A stretch of 64,000 nt of DNA from Saururus chinensis (GCA_035235625.1 CP141147.1:22364756-22428755); one strand, 5' to 3'; numbered from the stretch's first letter, positions 1 to 12,034 are shown. Program-made: numbers and translations. The notes: a model not told the origin generated them from the letters alone.

Positions 1-2253
1 TTAAGTACCTTTATGGCAACCACTGCTTGATAATGCTCCAAAAGTCCTTTATATATGGTCCCAAAGCTCCCATGACCAATTAAATTGGAGGAGGAAAAAC
101 CATTTGTTGCCCTAAAGAGTTCTGCATAGGAGACTGTTGCAAGTAGATTGATTGAAGATGAAGTGGAAGAATGGTCCTTCCTATGATTTTTTCTTGCATA
201 GATCAAAGCCAGGCAACATATTAGCAAAGCAGAAACAATGGAACCAACAATTGGTATAATCACTTTCCTAGAAAGCAATTTTCTATCTCGACTTGTTGCT
301 TTCTATTGGCAAGGGGCCAAATGCAGCTCTAGTATACCACCACATAACTTGGGATTTCCCACTACTGAAATGACACTAATATTACTAAAAACTCCTATTT
401 TGGGTACTTCTCCCTCTAAGCTGTTAAAAGAGAAATCCAAATAATTTATTTCATTGAGCTTAGATAGAATTTGTGGAATGTTCCCTGACAAGTTGTTGTA
501 TGAAAAGTTTATATGCTTAATACCTTTATGAAAAGTTTATATGCTTAATACCTTCCGCATATGCTAATGAAGGAGGGATTGTTCCACTGAAGGAGTTGTT
601 GTCCATATAGAGGTATTGCAACATTGAGCATCTGCCAATGGTTGGGGGGATCTCGCCTGACAAACTGTTACTACTAAATCTGAAGCTAGTGACATAAATC
701 AAGTTACCCATTTCGAGCGGCAGGGGCCCGGTTAGAAAGTTGTTACCCAATACGACCTCAACTAATGAAGAGAGATTGAACACGTGCATTGGTATCATAC
801 CACTAAGCTTGTTGTTGGAAAGGTCAAGATGCACTATACCTTTACAATGCCAAGTGGTGGATGGGATGCTTCCTTGGAGATGATTATCACCTACATAAAC
901 CCGGTACAACTGCGTGAGGTTGCCAATGTTAGCTGGAATCATCCCGGACAACTTGTTCATAGAAAGTGCAAGAAATGCAAGCCGTGGAAGCTTTCCAATT
1001 GCAGGAGGAATTTCACCCTTCAGAAGGTTTCCATCCAAATCCAACAATTGCAACTGTTCAAGGTTACCCATCCTTGAAGGAATCATTCCATGGATACGAT
1101 TCTCTCCAAATGCCAAGTGGCTGAGGTGTTTGGAAAGGTTCACCATGGATTTAGGGAGTGAACCCACAAGTGCATTAGAACCAGCATCAAGATCGTCTAA
1201 TTGACTACAGTTGGACAAGGATGTGATAAAGTGCAAGTCATTATTTCCTACACCTCCAAGTCTATTTCCCCAAATGTAAAAGATGGAGAAATTTTACAGT
1301 TTTCCTAGGTCGAACGGTACAGGCCCAATGAAGGAATTATTTGAAAAATCTAGAATTTCGAGATGAGAAGCATTGGGTAGAGTGGATGGAAGTGGACCGG
1401 TGAAGTTGTTTCCACCAAGGTAAAGCCCCTTGAGATTTGACATTGTGGGGCCTATGTTTGAGGGAAGTCTTCCCCATAATTGGTTCAGAGTAACATCTAA
1501 GACTGTCATGGATGAGAGATTGTAGAGTGATTCAGGCAACCAACTAGATAGCTTGTTCAGACCACAGCTGAGTCCTTTTAGGCTGAAAAGGCGGCCAAGC
1601 TCACTGGGGATGCACCCTCCAATGCTATTATTTGTTAGCCACATAAACTCAAGTTTAGAGAGGTTCCCCAATGAAGGGCTGATTGTTCCAGTTAATTTGT
1701 TCTCATATAAATATAGGCTAGAAAGCTGGGGCAGTGAACTCAGCTGGATGGGAATGCTTCCTTCAAGTCCATTTCTACCCAAGTGAAGGACACGGAGGCG
1801 GGAGCAGTTGGACAGACTGGCCGGAATTTCTCCTTGTAGGGAGTTGTTAGCCATTATAAGTTCATTGAGATGAAAAAGACGAGCCAACTCCGTGGGTATG
1901 CTGCCATGAAAGCCATTCCTAGCGATATATAAGACTCTAAGGAAGGAAAGGTTACCAAGGTGAGGCGACAACAGGCCCTTGAAGCCAAGATCAGGCAGAT
2001 ACAGTTTGGTAACTCGCCCATGCCGACGACTGCAATTGATCCCATGCCAAGAGCAGAAGTGGGCGGACTTGTTCCAAGAAGTTAAGACCTGGTGAGAGTC
2101 AGCAGTGATCTGATCCTTGAAGGCTAGCAATGCAAGCCGATCCGTCTCATTACCGGCCACATGCAATGCGTTGATGCCTTGGCCATGTTCCAACATGATC
2201 CCGAGCAATATCAAAGTGAAATAGATCAAGAACGCAGGGAGCTGCACCTCCAT
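1..2253 (-). pseudogene. LRR-XII receptor-like kinase pseudogene (copy L, 3' part outside window)
   Basis: Product family: plasma-membrane leucine-rich-repeat receptor kinase of subfamily XII (the EFR/Xa21 type), normally a pattern-recognition receptor. The start is the ATG at 2251-2253, matching the intact start of the second copy; an extra ATG directly upstream is private. Visible in order: hydrophobic signal peptide, paired-cysteine LRR N-cap (CSWHGINC), about 20 LRRs with LxxNxLxGxIP repeats, a transmembrane segment (near 200-255), then the kinase start with the glycine loop GHGSFGTIYKG and VAIKVL before the window edge. Three lesions: TAA at 1294-1296 (the paralog has AAG), a 28-bp tandem duplication at 499-554 that shifts frame, and TAG at 303-305 before the membrane segment (the paralog has CAG). 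It is certainly non-coding as a full receptor; a truncated secreted product cannot be excluded. Confidence 0.93.
499..554. repeat. 28-bp tandem duplication inside RLK copy L
   Basis: Positions 499-526 and 527-554 are identical 28-mers. The paralog at about 53219-53246 has one copy. Since 28 is not a multiple of three, the duplication shifts the frame in the last LRRs. Confidence 0.95.
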
Positions 2254-2342
2254 CATGAAGGCTGGTGGAATTAAATGGGATGGAAACTCTCTGGTGAGAC
2301 TGAGTAAGAAGGTATATGATACATGAAGATGCCCGGTAAGAA

Positions 2343-2352
2343 GTATTTATAG
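2343..2352 (-). promoter_or_regulatory. TATA box of RLK copy L
   Basis: On the minus strand the sequence reads CTATAAATAC, about 90 bp upstream of the ATG. The same box at the same spacing occurs upstream of all four RLK-derived starts (also 5713-5722, 55030-55039 and 58856-58865). Confidence 0.65.
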
Positions 2353-2422
2353 CTTTTCAAAGTCTTGGTAAAGGAGGATGAATTCAGTTTTAGTGGCCGT
2401 GTTGCAAGACTTGGCGCAAGAC

Positions 2423-2597
2423 TTGGCTACAATTGTCTAGAGTCTTCCGGTATCAAATTAACTTATTTAGTGGGCATATGAGGATATCTTTTGCAGGACT
2501 TTGGCTACAATTGACTCGAGTCTTCTGGTATAAATTAACTTGTTTTAATGGGCATAAGATGATATGTTTTGGAAGACTTGGCTACAATTGACTAGAG
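2423..2597. repeat. 77-78 bp direct repeats upstream of RLK copy L
   Basis: The phrase TTGGCTACAATTG begins at 2423, 2501 and 2578, each time followed by a CTNGAGTCTTCYGGTAT-like stretch and a GGGCAT motif. The third unit is interrupted by the hAT insertion and continues at 3633. Two related units lie near 5825-5960. The function is unknown; this is upstream promoter territory. Confidence 0.75.
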
Positions 2598-3632
2598 TAG
2601 GGCTGTAAATGAGCCGAGTTAGCTCGTAAGCAAACTCAGCTCAGTTAGGCTAGGCTCGAGTTAAACTCGACTCGAATTAAGCTCGACTTGAACTCGATTC
2701 GAGCTCGAATAAGTTCGAGCCGAGTTTGAGCCGATCCCTGCACGACTCGGCTTGGCTCGAATAAAACTCAAACTCGAACTCGAATATAATTTTAAAATTA
2801 TATATAAATAATGTATATATATGTATATTTTATATAAACATAATTGTTAATTTAAATACATATTTATAACATACTCTCTCCATTCTTAGATTAATAGCTC
2901 TATTTGATTAGTTCATTTTAAAAAATTTAATTGAGTTATTAATCTAAGACGAATGGAATATATAAAACGACATATAATCACATATTTATATACTAATACT
3001 ATGTATCGTATTGATATATGAGACCCATTTATATGAGTCAAGGCTCACTCACGACTATATGAGTATAGATGTCATACATCATCATATTACGATATAAGAA
3101 CACACATAACTCGGGAGGTAGATTAGTTTATGTCTTCTTGTGCATTTGGATCTCGATCTTGCCTAAATAATTTTTTATTTTTTTCATCTTTTTTAGTGAT
3201 TATATGTATATAAAGAGAGAAAAATAATAATGTTACATTTTTTTAGTATATGTAACTAAAACTTATTTGTCATAGTTTTCTTCTTTTATAGTGACTATAA
3301 TCAAATATTCACGGTGTAGTCGTAATACTTGTTGAAGTATATTAATTAATATTTAATATTTAAAATATATTAGTATATGTGATACTTCATATACTTTATA
3401 TTTATATATAGATTTTTTTTATTTTTTTAGTTTGAACCCAGTTCGAGCTAAGGCTTATGATTCACTTATTCAAGTTCGAGCTCGAGCTTGAGCCAAGCTT
3501 TAGATTTCTAAATCGAGCCGAGCTCGAGCTGAAAGGTTAGAGTTTATTCGAGCTTCAAGCCGAGCTTCAGCAGTTCAAGCTCGAGCCAAAACAGCCTAAT
3601 ACTCGGCTCAGCTTGGCTCGTTAACACCCCTA
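2598..3632. mobile_element. Non-autonomous hAT-like transposon, 1035 bp
   Basis: The ends are TAGGGCTGTAAATGAGCC on the left and, reverse-complemented, TAGGGGTGTTAACGAGCC on the right, forming terminal inverted repeats. The target duplication is 8 bp: GACTAGAG (2590-2597) and GACTGGAG (3633-3640), 7 of 8 matching. The paralogous locus at 55101-55108 has a single GACTGGAG with nothing inserted. About 200 bp at each end is packed with GAGC/CTCGAG/GAGCCGAG subterminal motifs, typical of hAT elements that provide transposase binding sites. There is no transposase ORF; the interior is AT-rich and holds a smaller MITE-like inverted repeat. Confidence 0.93.
2874..2960. mobile_element. Stowaway-like MITE nested in the hAT element
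   Basis: A stretch of about 87 bp with inverted ends: left arm CTCTCTCCATTCTTAGATTA, right arm the complement of ATTCCATTCGTCTTAGATTA. TA dinucleotides flank both ends, as expected for Tc1/mariner-derived Stowaway MITEs. The match is imperfect and the element is short, so the class is an inference. Confidence 0.6.
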
Positions 3633-3640
3633 GACTGGAG

Positions 3641-4270
3641 TCTTCCTGTATCAAATGAACTTGTTTTAAGGGGCATGGCTAACATGGGCCCTGTCATCAA
3701 TGCTAGCAATGCTGCAATAGTGACAGGCAAATGTATGGGAAAAATGTACTCACTACCAATCGTGGTATACATGCTCGGGTTGGTTTTTAGATGATCCCAC
3801 AAATAATTGTACGTGTTCCCCAATAAATAGTGTTGAGGACAATTTTTATGTGTATTTAGTAATTTCTTGAAATTAAGAGGCCTTAAATATTACATACATC
3901 TACATATAATAGGAAGTATTTTTATATTTTCTCTTAATAGTAAGTCTAGCACAAGGAACCTATAGGGGCCATACATCTAAAAAAGCAAACGCTAATATAT
4001 TATAGCATCATGATGCTAACAAATACTAATATGTGCACTCTTGATTTAAAATATTTACGATGCCTATTCATTTCTTAGGCTAGGCTCACTATCAATTTAT
4101 GAACATAAAAAATATTGCCCATATACAATGACAAATAGCATGTCTTTTTATTGCCAAAGAGAGAAGATTGATTCAATTTGCACACCAATTAAACATGACA
4201 GAGAACTTAGTCCATGATGTGGTTCCTAGTTGGCCATGGACATTATTGCATCTACATGTGGGACCATACT
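3641..4270. repeat. RLK upstream repeat unit (571-bp family), copy L
   Basis: Starts with GGGGCATGGCTNACATGGG and ends near GGCCATGGACATTATTGCAT. The same unit occurs at 5930-6575, 55130-57493 (array) and 59010-59600. No convincing ORF. It lies upstream of minus-strand RLK starts and was carried along with them. Confidence 0.8.
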
Positions 4271-5440
4271 GAAATAAAATAACAGGTTGGTAGTAGTTGA
4301 AGTGTCATTAATAATGGTGATAATGGTAGTTGTCACCGTGATAGTAAGGGCAGCTATAATAGTGGTTATGGCACCGGAGGTGATGGTGGTAATAATAGTT
4401 ATAATAACTATAGTGGTAATAAGGTCAACACTATAAATATTAAAAATTTACAAATTTAGAGGTAAAAAAATTTAACCAAAATTTGACCTTTTTTTTCTCA
4501 ATTTTCAATTTACTTTTTTATTCCCCGTTGCATCAAATAATAAAAATTAAACAATTATAAAACATTTGTTTCGCATCCATAACTTTCTACTATTCTAAAC
4601 ATGCCTTTATTTTTTATGTTTATTTATTTATTTTGGTCTGATGTTCAAAAAATATTAACAAAATTTATATTTTAAAAATCAACCTAATAAACTATTTTAT
4701 CAAGTTAACTTTAAGCTTACTTTTCTCTAAGTATATAAACATGCAATTTACAATTATTATAATTTTAAAAATATACATTATAACTAAAATGATACCTTTA
4801 TTCAATATATACTACCAATATATATTGAGTGCCGTTTATATAAGCCCGGGCTCATATATGCTTACGTGAGCCTGGGCTCTATGGGCCGTCGAATTTACAT
4901 CCAGTGGCTCATAATTTTCATGGGTAATACTAATAGGTTTAAACCCATGAATATTATGGGCCGCCGGGGCTCACATAGGCGTATATGAGCCCGGGCTCAT
5001 ATAAACTTTTTTCATATATATTATAATAGATAAATTTAAAAAAAGATAAGGAACTTATCTTACAACTAAGAAAATCGGCCGCTATTTATTCAAAATATAG
5101 TTATGAGATTCGAAGTTTAGATGACTTTTCTATTAGCCAAAGTCATTACTGAAGTGAAGGGTAGAGAACCAGAGCAACCTCCTCCAATCCTACGAGTACG
5201 AAATTCTATCCCAGCTAATCCAAAATAGATTCATATGAATCCCTTGGAAGCTAGCTCCACTGGGCAAATGGACATAGTGCTTTCACAGTTTGTATAAAAA
5301 AGAAACGTGCTTATTGCACTAAGAATGCCAACGAGCAAATAAATTATGCCAAAGTATGGAGTAGCGTGCATCTCACAGCAAGAGATATCTGAATTAATCT
5401 GACAAAATAGCTCCTGACTCCTTGGACATCCTTATATTTT
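4271..5440. other. Shared spacer between the two RLK remnants, copy L
   Basis: Collinear with 57494-58490 apart from the MITE at 4827-5013. It begins with a degenerate GGTGATAATGGT/AATAATAGTTAT tract (4300-4430), followed by AT-rich sequence. No gene seen. Confidence 0.75.
4827..5013. mobile_element. Fold-back MITE, 187 bp, 9-bp target duplication
   Basis: Inverted arms contain GTTTATATRAGCCCGGGCTC at both ends and extend through ...ATATAYGCYTAYGTGAGCC. Exact 9-bp direct repeats ATATATATT flank it at 4818-4826 and 5014-5022. The paralog at 58056-58064 has one ATATATATT and no insert. A 9-bp duplication fits a Mutator-type MITE. The inner part carries a second, smaller inverted repeat around GGTTTAAACC. 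No coding capacity. Confidence 0.9.
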
Positions 5441-5448
5441 GCTTATTA

Positions 5449-5623
5449 AGCCAGATCAGGCAGATACAATTTGGTAACTCGGCCATGCCGACGACTGCAA
5501 TTAAGCCAAGATCCGTCTCGTTGCCGGCCACATGCAATGCGTTGATGCCTTGGGCATGTTCCAACATGATCCCGAGCAACATGAAGTATAATAGATCAAG
5601 AACGCAGGGAGCTGCACCTCCAT
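5449..5623 (-). pseudogene. Truncated RLK 5' fragment (copy L)
   Basis: Matches the start of the RLK gene: ATG at 5621-5623, signal peptide region and part of the LRR N-cap. It is frameshifted by a 1-bp loss just after codon 12. An internal deletion of roughly 100 bp relative to 58493-58766 removes most of the N-cap. The sequence stops after the first LRR motif, at the same 3' breakpoint as the fragment in copy R, so truncation predates the segmental duplication. Its own TATA box remains at 5713-5722. Confidence 0.88.
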
Positions 5624-5929
5624 CTTGAAGGCTGGTGGAATTAAATGGGATGGGAACTCTCTGGTGCGACTGAGTAAGAAGGTATATGACATATGAAGAT
5701 GCCCAGTAAGATGTATTTATAGCTTTTCAAAGTCTTGGTAAAGGAGAATGAATTCAGTTTTTGTGGCCGTGTTGCAAGGGCAGAGAGTACGACCACACCT
5801 TAAACCCTACGGATACGTTTTGCAAGACTTGGCAACAATTGACTCGAGTTTTCCGGTATCAAATTAACTTGTTTTAAGGGGCATATGAGGATATGTTTTG
5901 CAAGACTTGGCTACAATTGACTGGACTCT

Positions 5930-6575
5930 TCCAGTATCAAATTAACTTGTTTTAAGGGACATGGCTCACGTAGGCCCGTGTCATCAATGCCAGCAATGCT
6001 GCAATCGTGACAGGCAAACGTATGGGAAAAATGTGCTCAATACCAATCGGGTTGTTTTTTGGATGATCCCACAAATAATTGTACGTGTTCCACACGAAAT
6101 GGTGTTGAGGACAATTTTTTTGCGTACTTTAGAATTTCTCGAAATTAACTGCCCTTAAATGTTACATGCATCCACGTACAATGGGAAGTATTTTTTACAT
6201 TCTCTCCTAATAGTAAGCCTAGTGTAAAACATACGTAGAAGTTGTGCATCTAAATAATCAAACAGCGTATATGCTAGCATATTATAGCATAAGGCATGAT
6301 ACTAACATATACTAACATGTGCGCCGTTGATTTCAAATGTCTATGACTTTCATGCATGTCTTACGCTAAGCTCACTATCAATTTACCAATTTAGGAGCAT
6401 AGAAAATGTTTCTCGTACAAGTAACATGTCTTTTTATTGCCAAATTAAGAGAGAAGATTGATTTAATCTGCGCACCAATTAAACATGACATAGAACCACG
6501 TCCATGACGTAGTTTCGAATTGGCCATGGACACCATTGCATCTGTATGTGGGACCATGCTGAAATAAAACAACAT
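5930..6575. repeat. RLK upstream repeat unit (571-bp family), second unit of copy L
   Basis: Another diverged unit, upstream of the truncated RLK fragment, with GGGACATGGCTCACGTAGG at its start and the TTAAACATGACATAGAACC motif near its end. Corresponds to 59010-59600. Confidence 0.8.
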
Positions 6576-7979
6576 GATGGTTTCGTAAGTGGTTTGTATT
6601 GTTTAGAGGTAATATGAAGTAAGTCTATAAGCCATCTGTTACCAGGCATTCTGATGTGTTAAAACTAAACAAAGATCGAGATAGTTATCCAAACTTGATA
6701 TCCTTTCAATTTGGTAGTGCAAGCCTTCTAGATTTTACCTTATATATTGTTTTTTCTTATAATATAGCATTACAAGTTTAATTTTTTTCCTTAGTGGTTT
6801 TGAACACATGGATCCTTAATCACGTCTACATGCTTTGGAAGAATATTTCATGAACCTCAATTTTTAGACCAAAATAACTAAACCTAAAGCCATTGATTAT
6901 CCAATTCGATCAATACTACTTTGTTCTGCATTAATTGTAACTAGGGTGGTCAGCTTTTCAAAAGTTTTTGAAGTAACCTTAATTTCAACTTTGAGATGGA
7001 CCAGGAAAAGTGCCCCTCTAACCACTCTTAAAATATGCCCTGGAACTAACTCTTTCTTCCTAGTTAAACCCAACCCAAACTAAAATGTTAATTGATCTAA
7101 AAGTATATCATATTATTATATAAAGTAAATTAGTGTACTATAGAACTTTTTAGTTTTGACTATTTTACGCTTAATTTATATTATTAATCCCTATTTTACC
7201 CATTTGTATACCATTAAATCCCTATTGAGCCTTCATACTTATCTCTCCTTCACGTTGGTTGTCATGCACATGTCTATCCAGAGAATATGCTTTATACCAT
7301 TAAATCCATATTGTACCTTCATACTTATCTCTCCTTCACGTTGGTTGGTTGCTTCAACGATCAACTTTGGTTTTCTTCTAGATATGCAAAAACATCTCAG
7401 AGCCATATCATGTTAGACTCCTTCATTTAGAATCTGTTTTTTCATAGGCTCGTCTATCTCTTCTATATCTTCCTTGTTGCTCTCCTAGCTGCTCCATCTT
7501 CTCGTTTAGGTAGCACTTTTGTATCCTCTCAAGTGCACTACTAATTTTGTTTGTGTTGTCAATAATTGCATGATCAAAAGTTTTCAGAGCTATATCATGT
7601 TAGACTCCATTCAGAACTCTCTGTTTTTTTTAGAGGCCCTTCTATCTCTTCTCTATCTTCCTTGTTGCTCTCCTGATTAACTTGCCTCTTTTTTTTTCTG
7701 CTTTTTGTTATCTAGAGGTGGTGGTCTATGTGCTTGGGAGTTTTACACGGACGACCTTATGATCCGTGTTTGATGTTTTTGGCTTTTGAGATGCAAAAAA
7801 ATCTAATGTTGATCCGAAAATTAGGTATAGTGATAATTACAATTACTAAGTGTAACAAAATAAGTAGGGACTTGGACGGATGGTCCTACCGAGATACCTT
7901 TAGTTTCCATTATCTAGCGACTTGTCAACTACCCATCTTTCCTCCATACTCCTTTGAAGGAGAAAAGACATTTTAGATT
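6576..7979. other. Shared intergenic sequence, copy L, with CT-rich repeats
   Basis: Collinear with 59601-61709. Near 7404 and 7592 it carries two units of an approximately 188-bp repeat containing ATATCATGTTAGACTCC and a CTTCTCTATCTTCCTTG tract. The R copy has three units and some 400 bp more afterwards. No credible gene. Confidence 0.7.
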
Positions 7980-8720
7980 CACTACAACAAAAAGACTCTT
8001 TTTGAAACAATTTTTTTTGCAACAAACATGATTTTGCCGCTAATAGCATATTTTTTGCAACAATTTTAACACTTGTTGCAAAAACTTTGTAGATTGGCGA
8101 AAGGTGAGTTTTTTTGCTACAAATAGGTTTGTTTGTCGCCAAAAATAAAGTCTTTTGTGACACATTGTTTATTTTGTTGCAAATACAATCCCCTTTTTGT
8201 GACAAATAATATGTTATTCCAAAACATCAAAAGTTTTTGCAACAACAATTATGTTTGTCACAAAAGGTCTATTTTTATACGAATAATTATTTTAAAAAAT
8301 GCTTTTGCGACAACTTTAAGTAGTTATCGTGAAAGCCTTACAACCGAACATTTTGCTATAAATGAAGTTTTGTCCCTAAAAGTTATTTTTTGGGACAAAT
8401 ATAAAAATTTATCCCAAAAGGATGTACTTAGAAAATAAGTGAGCATTTGCAACAACAAGCTTAAATCGTGGCAAATATCACCTAATTGTTTAAAATGAGT
8501 AAGTAGTTTTATGGCAAATTGTATCGGTTTTTTTAACCAAATTCCAAATATGTCCTAAATAGACTTTATTTTATTTTATTTTATTTTAAAAAACTATCTA
8601 TTTGAGAGAATTTAAGAAATTTCTTACAAAAAATGTACACCTTTTGCAACAAGTTGGCTAGCTTGTGGTAGATAGGAATTTTTATAACAATTTTTAAAAC
8701 TCGTCAAAAACTGTAGTAAA
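7980..8720. repeat. CACTA left subterminal repeat region
   Basis: At least a dozen short motifs such as TTTTTGCAACAA, TTTGTCGCCAAA, TTTTGTGACA and TTTGCGACAA alternate in both orientations after the terminal CACTACAACAAA. In this transposon family such motifs bind the TnpA-type protein. A weaker AT-rich continuation runs to about 9120 without a gene. Confidence 0.8.
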
Positions 8721-9129
8721 ATATTTATTATTAAAATAAAAAATATTTTAAGTCAAAAATAATTTTTTCAAATGGATTTCCCACTAAATTAACAAACTAT
8801 AAAGATATTTTATATACATATATTTTTATAAACTTTATTATGCTTATTTTTAATGAGTTTTCAAACATGTCATTGGTGGCAATTATTTTTAAATCAAATA
8901 AATTTTTATACATGATTAAAATTTTTTTCAAAATAAATTTTTTCATAAATATGTAAAAAAATATAAATCCATAAATTGATTGATTAATATTCTCCAAATA
9001 AAATGTGATGTTTAACAAATGATTAATATGCATGAAATGATGAGTAACAAATTATTAAAAAATTTGAAATAAAAAATGGTTATTAGTGACACTTTTAAAA
9101 GAGTCACTAACAAGAAAAAAATCTAAAAA

Positions 9130-9944
<815 letters not shown>

Positions 9945-10078
9945 GGGAGAGGGAGGTAAATATAGGATAGAATAAAATTAGTACACTATTGGCGATGCTT
10001 CATAAGAAGCATCACAAATTGTATATTTATTTTTTAAAATATATATACTATTAGCGACGCTTACTGAGAAGTGTCGCA

Positions 10079-10547
10079 GGATATGCTTGCCTATCCCGTG
10101 ATACATGCATAATTAGATATCAATCCCATAGCACACAATGCATCGTGCACATCACGAATTTGGTTGCAACTCAGGGTTATCTTGAAAACCAAAATTCGAC
10201 CTGAGATTGATCCGGGTCTCGTCGAGGTGAAAAAAAAATTATTCGAATCAATCTCGAGTCAGGTCAGGTATAGCATGTGAAAAACCCAAGAACAAACATG
10301 ACTTGAGTTCCTAATTAAATTGCCAAACCATATTTAACTTGATTTATATATTTTTTTCTAATTTTTCATAGATAGAATAGACCCAAAATAAGGTTGGTTT
10401 GGCAAGATATGGTCGTATCACGGATTTGCTTGCCTATCCCATGATACATGCATAATTAGATATCGATCCCATGACACACAGTGCATCGGGTACATCACGA
10501 ATCCAGTTGCAACTTAGGGTTGTGTTGAAAACCAAGACCCGACCTCA
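10079..10547. repeat. Pair of 126-bp direct repeats with 217-bp spacer
   Basis: 10079-10204 and 10422-10547 are similar over their whole length (shared ATACATGCATAATTAGATAT and CACATCACGAAT-like parts), offset 343 bp. The arrangement resembles a tiny LTR-flanked TRIM element or a local duplication. I see no primer-binding site, so the class is open. Confidence 0.65.
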
Positions 10548-10850
10548 GTACAAAAAAATAGTTAATAATGACACATAACTATCAACGGTTAGTCGATCCA
10601 TAGCTATTTCTTAATATCTGTGACGACTAAATTATCTAGATGTCGCTATTACTTATTATTTGCAACGGCTAAAGGTAACCGTCATTGATGCACATCTGTG
10701 ACGGCTACAACCATCTCTGATGGTCTACAACCAATAGCGATGACTAAAGACCGTCGCAATAGGAATTAAGTTACTCGCGATGACTTAAACCGTTGCAGAT
10801 GATCAGCACTTGTGATGGCTATTTTGGCTATTGCTAAAGATTTCCCCATG
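10546..10850. repeat. Second subterminal-motif cluster (possible end of an inner CACTA element)
   Basis: Starts with CAGTACAAAAAAATAG, close to a CACTA terminus. It continues with many TGACGGCTA/GACGACTAAA/CGTCGCAATAG motifs, distinct from the outer TTTTGCAACAA type. Similar motifs (ACTTAAACCGTTGC, CAACGATGG) recur around 18890-19040. This suggests an inner, degenerate CACTA element bounding the gene fragments. No clean right terminus was found. Confidence 0.5.
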
Positions 10851-12034
10851 TATTTTCCTCCCCTCTCCTCTTCCCTGCTCCAATTGAAAGCTCTATTTGA
10901 AGATATCTACAAGGTTTGAATTTTGTTTTATTTAGGCATCTATCTTTCTTTTATTTTCCCTCTTTTCCCCTAGTCCATATTTGACATACCAAAATCGCTT
11001 GATTTTTATAGTCGGGGATATCACTCGATGAATAGATTTCTAAACAAGCCTTGCGGTTGATACAATAGTCAAAAATTTTGCTCTTTTCATGTATATTCTC
11101 TATTGGAGGCAGTGGATATGTGAGTTCTTCCTTGCATGCCTTTATGATTTACTTTAAATTAGGAACTTGTTACTGCAGCTCCTCTTCCTTGTTCGGTGAG
11201 TATGTATATTTTTGCGATTCATGTCGAAAACAAGTGGATGCTACACCTTCTGTTAACCTTCACACTCTGCCTTCTATACTCAATTTCCAATTAAAGTGTT
11301 GTGTTTTTCTTTCTAAGGTACTATTTTTGAGCTCCTCAGCTATGCCTTCCATAGTTTCTATACATTCTATAAAACATATGCACACCATAAATTTGCAGTT
11401 GTATTGATGATTTTCCCCCCCTTCAGACTACTACAAAAAAGAAGACAACCTCAATGTTCAGTTTCCCTCTCCCTCGTCTGCTGAATATGATGGAAAAAAT
11501 TATGTGACCCTGCTAAACTACATTCAGTATATGAATTGACAGCCATATCAATCCACAAGAGAACTGATGTCAATAGTGGCCATTATGTGGCACATATTAA
11601 GCATGAGCGGAGTGGCCACCGGTAGAAATTTGATGATGAGCATGTTTGTGGCCTGGGTTTTAATCCATAATGCCGCTATTTCCCCCCAAAATTTACTCAG
11701 GGCCCCCCAAATAAGAAATATGTAGGTAATTTTTTTATTACTTAGCACCCCCCACACTATTTTTATGAGGCACCCCAGTTAATAAAGAAAAGGAAAAAAC
11801 TCTTTCATATCCCCTTCACTGTGCTCGACATGCATGAAGTTCTAGTTAGCGACAAGAAGGTTGTGAGCATCCCTCCCATCTTCCTCCTTGCCTATAATGG
11901 TCGTCCCTCCCAATTGCTTCTCCATGCATGAAAAGAAGGTTGATTATAGGAGTTTCTCCTCTCTCCCACATCCCTGATTAAAGAACTATCTGCATGCACT
12001 TAAAAATCGTTGCTTCCCATCCAACTCAAAAAAA

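Larger units (their letters stand above)
1..7979. repeat. Segmental duplication, copy L
   Basis: This segment is collinear with 52721-61775 in the same orientation. Base 1 corresponds to 52721, so the duplication probably continues left of the window. Shared parts, in order: RLK pseudogene, upstream repeats, GGT/AAT-rich spacer, truncated RLK 5' fragment, its upstream region, and a spacer with CT-rich repeats. The match stops at the CACTA insertion at 7980 and resumes at 19688 for about 80 bases. Copy L carries private hAT, MITE and CACTA insertions; copy R carries a private tandem array. Seen directly by comparing the two stretches; percent identity was not computed. Confidence 0.9.

Noticed and set aside
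303..305. Programmed read-through or a sequencing error at the RLK juxtamembrane stop
   Set aside because: Both copies carry other independent frame breaks, and the stops differ in position, so decay is the simpler reading.
784..1204. Plus-strand reading frames opposite the LRR region (also 53539-53791)
   Set aside because: They are antisense shadows of the LRR coding frame, conserved between copies only because the sense sequence is.
7996..8440. Cys- and Asn-rich reading frames in the CACTA left end
   Set aside because: They come from the repeated TTTTGCAACAA-type motifs on both strands and are not proteins.
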